From: Rhodospirillales bacterium
GTDB taxonomy: Bacteria > Pseudomonadota > Alphaproteobacteria > Rhodospirillales > Magnetospirillaceae
Reading direction: 5' to 3'
NCBI GenBank assembly: GCA_014380005.1
Contig: JACMKT010000201.1
Coordinates: 1-38,481, forward strand
DNA length: 38,481 bases
Each line of letters opens with the position of its first letter. Within the stretch, counting starts at the first letter, position 1. A program made the translations under genes and the position numbers. This document shows positions 32,632 to 38,481 of this stretch, in pieces. A model generated the notes under the pieces. That model was not told the origin of the DNA, did not search any database, and worked only from the letters and a program-made list of their open reading frames with translations.

Positions 32632-33432
32632 ATGACCAATTTCTCTAGCAGGCGTATCGGCGCCATGGTGCTGCGCCACGTCTACATCCTGCGCGGCTCG
32701 TGGACCCGCGTGCTGGAAATGGCCTATTGGCCGGCGGTCAACATGGTGGTGTGGGGCTTCACCAGCCAGTTCTTCTCACGCCATTCCGATTGGGTGGCCC
32801 AGGCGGCGGGGGTGCTGATCGGCGCGGTCATCCTGTGGGACGTCATGTTCCGCGGCAATCTGGGGGTGTCGCTGTCGTTCATGGAAGAGATGTGGTCGCG
32901 CAATCTGGGCCATCTGTCGGTGTCGCCCCTGCGCCCCCACGAATTGGTCGCCGCCATGCTGACCATGAGCCTGATCCGCACCATGATCGGCGTGGTGCCC
33001 GCAGTGCTTTTGGCCATCCCGCTCTACCACTTCTCGCTGTTTGATTTGGGGCTGCCCTTGCTGGCGTTCTGGGTCAATCTGATGGTGACCGGCTGGGCCA
33101 TCGGCCTTGCCGTCTCGGCCCTGGTGCTGCGCTTCGGGTTGGGCGCCGAAAGTCTGGCCTGGGTGTTGGTGTTCGCGGTGGCGCCCCTGGCCGGCATCTA
33201 CTACCCCATCGCCACCCTGCCGGGCTGGTTGCAGCCCATGGCCTGGGCGCTGCCGCCCGCCCATGTGTTCGAGGGCATGCGGGCGGTGATGTTCGGCCAA
33301 GGCTTCCCCATGGGCCATTTCGTGGCGTCGGTGGCGTTGAACGTGGTTTATCTGGCGGCGGCGGCGGGGCTGTTCCTGCACACCCACCACGTGGCGCGGC
33401 AGCGGGGATTGCTGCTGAACGTGGGGGAATGA
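32632..33432 (+). CDS. ABC-2 type transporter permease
   Basis: This 266-residue membrane protein has six helices and the ABC-2 family features: cytoplasmic EMWSRNLGHLSVSPLRPHELVAAMLT after helix 2, and a PLAGIYYPIATLPGWLQPMAWALPPAHVFEGMRAVMFG segment before the last helix. It pairs with the upstream ATPase as an exporter, with one homodimer or heterodimer channel. Substrate is unknown; the NodJ/NatB type exports lipids, sugars or drugs. The start ATG follows a short GAGGGC. Confidence 0.9.
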   Translation: MTNFSSRRIGAMVLRHVYILRGSWTRVLEMAYWPAVNMVVWGFTSQFFSRHSDWVAQAAGVLIGAVILWDVMFRGNLGVSLSFMEEMWSRNLGHLSVSPLRPHELVAAMLTMSLIRTMIGVVPAVLLAIPLYHFSLFDLGLPLLAFWVNLMVTGWAIGLAVSALVLRFGLGAESLAWVLVFAVAPLAGIYYPIATLPGWLQPMAWALPPAHVFEGMRAVMFGQGFPMGHFVASVALNVVYLAAAAGLFLHTHHVARQRGLLLNVGE

Positions 33433-33467
33433 AGTAGTATGGGGTCTTCTGGATCGAGGCGAGAGCA

Positions 33468-34253
33468 GTGCAGATCGTGCCGACCTATCCCGCCATGTGG
33501 AACGACGTCGTGGATCTCCGCGACTTCTACGACACCAGTTTGGGGCAGATGGCGCGGCGGATGATCCGCCGCCAATTGCGCCAGATGTGGCCCGACCTAT
33601 CCGGCCAGCGCGTGCTGGGCGTCGGCTTCGCCACCCCCTATCTGCGCCCCTTCCTGGGCGAGGCCGAACGGGTTCTGGCGGTCATGCCGGCCAGCCAAGG
33701 CGTGCTGCCCTGGCCGCCCGAAGGCCCCGGCCTGACCATGCTGGCGGACGAAGCCGAACTGCCGCTGCCCGACCGCTCCATGGACCGCATCCTGCTGGTG
33801 CACGCTTTGGAGGCCACTGAACAGGTGCGCGCCATGATGCGCGAGATGTGGCGGGTGCTGGCCGATGGCGGCCGCCTTGTCATCGTCGCCCCCAACCGGC
33901 GCGGCATCTGGGCAAGGCTGGAACGCACGCCCTTCGGCAATGGCCGGCCCTACACCACCAGCCAGCTAGCCCGCATGCTGCGCGACAACATGTTCACCCC
34001 GGTCTCCAGCACCGGCGCCCTGTTCCTGCCGCCCACCACCTCACGCGTGGCCCTGCGCTCGGCCCCGGCGGTAGAGGAATTGGGTCAGCGCTGGTTCGAA
34101 GGCTTCGCCGGCGTCAACATCATCGAAGCGACCAAGCAGATCTATGCCGCCTCGCCATTGCGCGATGCCAAGGTGAAGCGGCGGGTCTATGTGCCGGTGG
34201 CGCAGGGGTTTTCGCGGAATGTGTCTAACGGGGTTCTAAGCGGCAGTGTTTAA
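33468..34253 (+). CDS. SAM-dependent methyltransferase (class I, type 11)
   Basis: The product is 261 residues from the GTG at 33468 (GAGGCGAGAG just upstream). Motif I is degenerate (VLGVGFATPYLRPFLGEAERVLAVMP), but the methyltransferase pattern continues: ADEAELPLPDRSMDRILLVHALEATE, then MREMWRVLADGGRLVIVAPNRRGIWARLERTPFG and the PYTTSQLARML segment typical of this alphaproteobacterial family, which often sits next to hydroxyacylglutathione hydrolase (gloB). Substrate is unknown. Length is normal. It is the last core-type gene before the Rep region. Confidence 0.83.
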   Translation: MQIVPTYPAMWNDVVDLRDFYDTSLGQMARRMIRRQLRQMWPDLSGQRVLGVGFATPYLRPFLGEAERVLAVMPASQGVLPWPPEGPGLTMLADEAELPLPDRSMDRILLVHALEATEQVRAMMREMWRVLADGGRLVIVAPNRRGIWARLERTPFGNGRPYTTSQLARMLRDNMFTPVSSTGALFLPPTTSRVALRSAPAVEELGQRWFEGFAGVNIIEATKQIYAASPLRDAKVKRRVYVPVAQGFSRNVSNGVLSGSV

Positions 34254-34334
34254 TTAGACCTTTGATGTCAATTTAGCTTGAATCGCTTCCTCTGCCAATT
34301 TACGGGAAGCATAACTTGGAGTGGGAGGGACGCC

Positions 34335-35237
34335 ATGTCGGCAACCGCCGCTTCCAAAACCATTGAGCATGCCCCCTTGGCGCTCGCCACCCGCGACGAC
34401 GTATCTAAACTTGTCTGTCGGACGTTTCTCGACGGCGACGACAAGAGGCAGCCGCAAACCGGCGTCACCGTCTACGACTACGGGGATGGGTTGATTGAAG
34501 CAGTCGCCTGTCGCCGGTTCGAGACCTCGAAACCCAGCAATCAGTCGCCACCCGATATTCCCGATCTCCTGCGTCAACAGGACAACGAGAGGCGCGCGAC
34601 GGCACGGGCGAGAACGACCGTGCGGCGACTGGTGATGTTCGGCAACCTGACCCATCTGCTCACGCTCACCACCCGCGCCTGCATCCCCGATCCCGAGCGC
34701 TTTTGGTCCCTGTGGGAACGCTATGTCAGGCTGATCCGAGAGCACTTGCCCAACTGGCAATACGTCACCGTCCCCGAACCCCAGACGCGCGGAGCGGTCC
34801 ACCTTCACGCCGCCGTTCGGGGCTTTCAGGATGTGCGGCTACTGCGCCGCCTGTGGCTGCGGGTTCTGCACGAGCAGGGAATCGAGGGTGGCGGATCGGT
34901 CAACGTTTGCCCGCCTCGCAACGCCCGTCGGCCGAAGATAGCCCGCTATCTAAGCAAGTACATCGGCAAGGCATTTGGCGGCACCCTGCGCACAGACAGG
35001 GCGCATCGCTACCGCGGAAGCACCGGTCTCAAGGCAACCCCAACCCGACACATCATTGGGGCATGGCGCCATTTGCGCGATGCCCTGGAGACCGTTTTTA
35101 GTGAGGCCGGCGCTGGTGTCGGCGGCATGGTGGAATTGGACAATGTCGGGGCGGTCTGGGGGTGTTCCTGGGACCGTGATGGTGACACCGTGGTGACGAC
35201 CGGATGGGGCCTATCGCCCCCTGCCCTAGCGGCGTGA
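34335..35237 (+). CDS. HUH rolling-circle replication initiator (Rep)
   Basis: The product is 300 residues from the ATG at 34335, behind GGAGGGA; an earlier in-frame start at 34278 is unsupported. The three Rep motifs are in order: LLTLTTR (about 108-114), HUH motif HLHAAV with H156 and H158, and the tyrosine motif KIARYLSKYIGK with Y205 and Y209. This layout matches replication initiators of small ssDNA phages and rolling-circle plasmids. The enzyme would nick the origin and join covalently to its 5' end. It implies a plasmid or phage origin for this segment. No coat or assembly genes accompany it. Confidence 0.8.
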   Translation: MSATAASKTIEHAPLALATRDDVSKLVCRTFLDGDDKRQPQTGVTVYDYGDGLIEAVACRRFETSKPSNQSPPDIPDLLRQQDNERRATARARTTVRRLVMFGNLTHLLTLTTRACIPDPERFWSLWERYVRLIREHLPNWQYVTVPEPQTRGAVHLHAAVRGFQDVRLLRRLWLRVLHEQGIEGGGSVNVCPPRNARRPKIARYLSKYIGKAFGGTLRTDRAHRYRGSTGLKATPTRHIIGAWRHLRDALETVFSEAGAGVGGMVELDNVGAVWGCSWDRDGDTVVTTGWGLSPPALAA

Positions 35238-35408
35238 GGGCAGCTAATGGGCATTCAGGACGCGCGAGCGCCTTTGGGGGTGGAACGAGCCATCGCGCGG
35301 GACGCCCTTCTACCCGGCGGCAAAGCTGTTTGGCATCCGCAGGGCTGCGCCCTGCACCCCAGGCCTTCTTGCAAGCTGTCATGGGCAAGGTGCCACCGGC
35401 CCAGCCCT

Positions 35409-35453
35409 CAAAGCGGTAACGTCCGCTTTGCGCAATATACACTAGCACTAGTG
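35409..35453. promoter_or_regulatory. Hairpin and palindrome upstream of the 75-aa gene
   Basis: AAAGCGG/CCGCTTT (35409-35428) forms a 7-bp hairpin with a 6-nt loop. It is followed by TATACA and the 10-bp palindrome GCACTAGTGC (35444-35453), itself preceded by another CACTAG. Possible roles are the rolling-circle origin nicked by Rep, or promoter and operator of the 75-residue gene. Confidence 0.4.
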
Positions 35454-35496
35454 CGCGCTGCGCACCGTGCTGTGTCGATGGAAACGGAGGGAGAGA

Positions 35497-35724
35497 ATGA
35501 GCGAACGCCATTGGCGCAAAAGCGGCCCCCGCATGGCCGATCTAAGGGCAGATCGGCGCGCCGTTGGATTGGTCGAAACCACGGTGTGGGTGCCGGAAGG
35601 TAGGGCGGCTGAAATTCGCGAATGGGCCTGGAGTTGGTGTGAAGAGCATCTATCCACACACGGCTTGACTGAGCGGTACGAGAATCTCCGAAAGGGCGCT
35701 CAAGAACGTGATAAAGAGCGCTGA
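35497..35724 (+). CDS. Small protein of unknown function (75 aa), possibly ribbon-helix-helix
   Basis: The ATG at 35497 follows GGAGGGAGAG, a strong ribosome site. The N-terminus is basic (MSERHWRKSGPRMADLRADRRAVG). It is followed by a short strand and helix VETTVWVPEGRAAEIREWAWSWCEEH, the order found in ribbon-helix-helix DNA-binding proteins. The tail is highly charged. The family is not recognised. Lying between rep and the NACHT gene and next to palindromes, it may be a regulator of the element; this is inference. Confidence 0.6.
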   Translation: MSERHWRKSGPRMADLRADRRAVGLVETTVWVPEGRAAEIREWAWSWCEEHLSTHGLTERYENLRKGAQERDKER

Positions 35725-35753
35725 GATTGCCCTTCGCGATTGTGGAAGGCGTT

Positions 35754-35787
35754 GCCAATATGCGGCGTATTGGCGATAAATAGCCAA
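35754..35787. promoter_or_regulatory. Inverted repeats GCCAATA/TATTGGC before the NACHT gene
   Basis: GCCAATA (35754-35760) and TATTGGC (35768-35774) form a 7-bp repeat with a 7-bp spacer. A third half-site GCCAA follows at 35783-35787, so TTGGC can pair either way. It ends 24 bp before the NACHT start and probably overlaps its promoter. An operator is likely; the regulator is unknown. Confidence 0.45.
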
Positions 35788-35810
35788 ACTTATACGCGAT
35801 GAGGGGTGAG

Positions 35811-38345
35811 ATGGAGCGCATATTGCAGGCAGCCATCCTGGTGTTGTTGGCCGTAATCATCGTATTGGCGCTGTACGTCGCCTACCTGCTCATCAGACGG
35901 AATATGTTCACTCGGGAGCGGTATGCATTTGCCGCGCTTTGGGGCAATAGCACCGCGTTTGTGGCCGTACTAGTAAGCGTGATGGCCCCTGAACCAATTT
36001 GGCAATCCGCAATGAATATATTTGCGGAACTCTCTGCGCTTAGTTACCGATCCCCGCCAGCGACCGCGTCTGATAAAATTCTCGCCGTCGTACTCTACTG
36101 CATTTTCAATTATTCAACATGGCAGTTGTTCCGTCACTGGCCCGGCGCTAGAAGCGAGCGCCAAGAAGAACAGGACCAGAGGCAGGAACGCCCCTCCCTA
36201 ATCAGGGAAGGCATATATGAGACTGCTCGGTTAGTTTCCCGCCGCCCCTCGGCACCGCTAGCCAAAGGCCATCGCTACAAAGGTGTTTCGCGGATCAGCC
36301 CGCCAACGGAATCACTTGCTTGGCGAGAGCGCGCGCGGGAGTTGGCCGAACTGTTGCGCCAAGATTTACGCTATGAAGAGTCGAACAACTGGCATGCTGA
36401 CCACAGCATGTGGGTCGGCCAACATCGGCATACCGGCAGCCTCATAGGCGTTTGGTGCGTAGAAGAGTTTCACGACGCTTTACAAGCTGAAACCAGAGTC
36501 ATGTACCTTAAAGCGCTCGCTGGCAGCGGCGGCACTTGTGAGTTAATGATCCTAGCGCAGGATAAATGCAGCGGCAGCCTCACGATTGATGGGGTTAACG
36601 TGAATACATTTACCGAGCAAGAAGCGCTCGATAAGATCGTTGACTTCACTGATTATTTTCGACACATCGCAGGCCGTGTTGAAAATGAGTGCCTCCCCGA
36701 CTCTGACCTAACAATTGATGATGTGTACGTTCCATCCCAGGTGAGACTCGGCCCGAGCAGAAAAGACGCCGTTGTAGCCGAGGATTTAGTTTCTTACTTG
36801 GAGGAATGGCACGACGAATCTGGGCAAAGGCAGCTTGCCGTACTTGGCACCTACGGCCAAGGCAAGAGCACGAGCATGATGGTGTTCGCCCGCGACGCCG
36901 TCCGACGAATTAAAGCCGGCGAACGCGTTCGCATCCCTATCTTCATTGAGCTAAGAGGCAAAAGCCCTGCCACCTTGACAAGCCTTGAGCTTTTGGCGCA
37001 CTGGACCAGCCTTTACGGCATAGATCCTCGTGCCATGTTGATTCTTCTTAAATCGGGCCGGCTCACAATAATCCTTGATGGATTCGACGAGATGGCCGAA
37101 TCCGGAACCGCCGAAGCAAGGGTGGCGCACTTCACGTCACTGTGGCAGCTATGCTATCCACGGGCAAAAATTGTATTTACTGGACGCCCACATTTTCTTT
37201 TGGATGATGCCGAAATAAAAGCGGCCCTCGGTGTCGGAGAGCCAGACGGCAGTGGCGCCTATTGCGAAGCTATACACTTGGCCCCCTTCGACCGGGCTCG
37301 GGTAATTTCCAGCCTCCGCAACGTCACAGAAGCCACCAAAGAGGGCATTCTGGCGCTCGCAGATCGTTCAGGTCGTTTTCAGGACATCGTTACCAGACCG
37401 TCCCTCTTGTATGCAGTGACGCGCATTTGGAATCTACCTGAAGTCCAAAGTCATCATGACAATCTGAATTCAGCAGGGATCCTCAGCCTCTTCATCAAGC
37501 ATTCGTATAGAAGGCAGAGCGAGAAGCAGCGAGACCAGCGCTCCTTTATGGCGATGACAGAAGCCGAACGAGCATACTTTATGCTCGGCGTTGCGGCATA
37601 CATGGCGCACAACGGGGAAAGCAACCAAATCACTAAGGCAGAGTTGGAGACCGTCGTTGGCCGATTGTATCAAAACATTCCCAATTCGCTTCCCGCAGAA
37701 ACGCTGGCCTTGCCGGGCGACACACCACGCGCCTCTTTGAAAGAACGCATGTCCGATGACGGCGATGCGCTTGAAAAAATCATAACCAATGTTCGGACCT
37801 ACGGGATTTTGGAGTCAGACCCATCGCGTCAAGGAACGTATCGATTCGGCCACAAATCTTTTTTTGAGGTTCTATTTTCTCAGTACCTAAAGGAATGCCT
37901 ATTTGCGCCGACCGCAAAAATGACTGGCGCAATAAAATTATCTACTGGAGCCGCTTTTTCTGACTACGTAAACGTTCCGTTCTCTCTAAAAATGACCTAT
38001 GAATTAACTGCCTCTGTAGGGTTTAATACCAAAGATGAAATTGACGAATATTTTTATAAAGGAAATCTCAACCAGATAGTGATGGCGCGCTTTTTCTGCA
38101 AAATGCGCGACCTCACCGCTGCCATATCACGAATAAACGACACGCTGCGCCCAAGAGCAACAAGACACAGCCAACCCAATACACCTGCAGACAACCACCT
38201 GTACATAACAAGTGTAGGTGGAATATTTTCACGCGTTCTTGCCGCTATAATCACCGCCTATCCCGCAGAGGTGAAGGCGATATTTTGGCATGATTTGAGG
38301 CGGCAAATTGAAGCTAACCCAGTTTGTCAGCCAAATCCTCCGTAA
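35811..38345 (+). CDS. Membrane-anchored NACHT NTPase (STAND family, candidate defence protein)
   Basis: The product is 844 residues from the ATG at 35811, with AGGGG 5-9 bp before it; an ATG at 35799 would add four residues. Two or three N-terminal membrane helices (about 4-30, 42-58, and weaker near 90) precede a soluble region (about 150-310) that I do not recognise. The NACHT domain follows: Walker A LGTYGQGKST near 345, Walker B LTIILDGFDE near 418 with the NACHT-type acidic extension, and IVFTGRPHF as sensor. A winged-helix-like segment ends in RFGHKSFFEVLFSQYL near 685. No leucine-rich or TPR sensor repeats are evident. Bacterial NACHT proteins defend against phages; the role here is inferred. 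AT-richer than the core genes. Confidence 0.78.
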   Translation: MERILQAAILVLLAVIIVLALYVAYLLIRRNMFTRERYAFAALWGNSTAFVAVLVSVMAPEPIWQSAMNIFAELSALSYRSPPATASDKILAVVLYCIFNYSTWQLFRHWPGARSERQEEQDQRQERPSLIREGIYETARLVSRRPSAPLAKGHRYKGVSRISPPTESLAWRERARELAELLRQDLRYEESNNWHADHSMWVGQHRHTGSLIGVWCVEEFHDALQAETRVMYLKALAGSGGTCELMILAQDKCSGSLTIDGVNVNTFTEQEALDKIVDFTDYFRHIAGRVENECLPDSDLTIDDVYVPSQVRLGPSRKDAVVAEDLVSYLEEWHDESGQRQLAVLGTYGQGKSTSMMVFARDAVRRIKAGERVRIPIFIELRGKSPATLTSLELLAHWTSLYGIDPRAMLILLKSGRLTIILDGFDEMAESGTAEARVAHFTSLWQLCYPRAKIVFTGRPHFLLDDAEIKAALGVGEPDGSGAYCEAIHLAPFDRARVISSLRNVTEATKEGILALADRSGRFQDIVTRPSLLYAVTRIWNLPEVQSHHDNLNSAGILSLFIKHSYRRQSEKQRDQRSFMAMTEAERAYFMLGVAAYMAHNGESNQITKAELETVVGRLYQNIPNSLPAETLALPGDTPRASLKERMSDDGDALEKIITNVRTYGILESDPSRQGTYRFGHKSFFEVLFSQYLKECLFAPTAKMTGAIKLSTGAAFSDYVNVPFSLKMTYELTASVGFNTKDEIDEYFYKGNLNQIVMARFFCKMRDLTAAISRINDTLRPRATRHSQPNTPADNHLYITSVGGIFSRVLAAIITAYPAEVKAIFWHDLRRQIEANPVCQPNPP

Positions 38346-38370
38346 TTGCTCACGGGGGTGACGCCGGGGT

Positions 38371-38481
38371 TCAGGCGATGGCGAAATTGCCGTCGACGAG
38401 TTCCCGGACGGCGTCGAATGCGGCCTGACCTTTCAGGCGGGCGGTGCCGGTGACGGATCGATATCCGGCATGGATTTGGGC
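38371..38481 (-). CDS. 3' end of an unidentified gene (runs off the window)
   Basis: The reverse strand is open from the window edge to a TGA at 38373-38371 and reads 36 residues, including AGYRSVTGTARLKGQAAFDA and ending GNFAIA. GC content and codon use look like the core genome. The sequence may be the tail of a transposase, but this is only an impression and no name is given. It is convergent with the NACHT gene across 25 bp. Confidence 0.45.
   Translation of the reverse strand, partial: AQIHAGYRSVTGTARLKGQAAFDAVRELVDGNFAIA

Larger units (their letters stand above)
34335..38345 (+). mobile_element. Candidate rolling-circle element (Rep, small protein, NACHT NTPase)
   Basis: Three same-strand genes with foreign character follow one another: an HUH Rep, a 75-residue unknown, and a membrane NACHT protein. 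The spacers hold several inverted repeats (35409-35428, 35444-35453, 35754-35787) that could include an origin or operators. Neither end shows a convincing direct repeat, integrase or tRNA target, so limits are only the outer genes. Confidence 0.4.

Noticed and set aside
34254-34808. Reverse ORF opposite the start of rep
   Set aside because: Considered as a truncated gene because it ends near the methyltransferase stop, but no family pattern is visible and rep motifs on the other strand are clear.
34240-38400. Flanking direct repeats of the Rep-NACHT segment
   Set aside because: No matching sequence of useful length was seen at the two ends, so attachment sites are not reported.
1-38481. tRNA, rRNA or CRISPR array
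   Set aside because: No cloverleaf, rRNA-like sequence or regularly spaced direct repeats were found by eye; a tRNA or CRISPR finder would settle this.

Overview
The window looks like chromosome of a GC-rich alphaproteobacterium of the Rhodospirillales, most like Magnetospirillum. This is inferred from the gene families (acetate permease pair, RaiA fused to a cold-shock domain, CHCC zinc finger before polA, DUF2249, hemerythrin, Aer/CetAB-type energy taxis) and from codon use; no rRNA or other marker gene is present. Most of the window is ordinary core and accessory metabolism, interrupted by AT-richer cargo that looks acquired.

Layout. 1-2835: start of a TPR-like gene, an HPF/RaiA-cold-shock fusion, and the yjcH-actP acetate uptake pair. 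3270-4691: an AMIN-domain exported protein, then an AT-rich three-gene cassette (XRE regulator plus two unknown small proteins) behind a 16-bp palindrome. 4735-8392: tldD, a DUF3422 membrane protein, and a MntA/HepT toxin-antitoxin pair joined to it by a 2-bp gap. 8434-10693: an AT-rich ATPase/DUF4435 pair resembling the anti-phage system PARIS (AriA/AriB), beside a broken AraC-family gene tail. 10884-16374: a MocR/PdxR-like regulator divergent from an AhpD-like gene, hemerythrin, DUF4142 protein, an exported unknown, a lipoprotein hydrolase and an ABC ATPase. 16417-21443: CHCC zinc finger, polA, a small coiled-coil protein and a polytopic membrane protein. 21515-24960: cobT, cobS, a CobC-like phosphatase and rlmJ. 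25224-27036: a split Aer (CetB-like PAS protein plus CetA-like transducer). 27269-28518: a probable leader peptide and attenuator ahead of asd. 28661-34253: oxyR, a GT-C/STT3-like membrane protein, DUF2249 with an FNR-like box, an ABC-2 exporter pair and a methyltransferase. 34335-38345: an HUH rolling-circle Rep, a small protein and a membrane-anchored NACHT NTPase. The window ends in the 3' end of an unidentified gene.

Most notable points. (1) Upstream of asd, a 36-codon ORF ends in a Thr/Lys/Ile-rich run and is followed by three mutually exclusive pairings (1:2, 2:3 and 3:4 with a T-tract): the layout of classical transcription attenuation. (2) A Rep-NACHT module may be a rolling-circle element carrying a defence gene. 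(3) A PARIS-like pair sits next to MntA/HepT, making a small defence island. (4) Three unrelated intergenic elements with perfect 20-30-bp inverted arms and nested hairpins lie within 4.6 kb.

Genes that work together: yjcH-actP (acetate uptake); mntA-hepT; the ATPase-DUF4435 pair; cobT with cobS-cobC (cobalamin lower ligand); cetB-cetA (redox taxis); the ABC ATPase-permease pair at 31731-33432.
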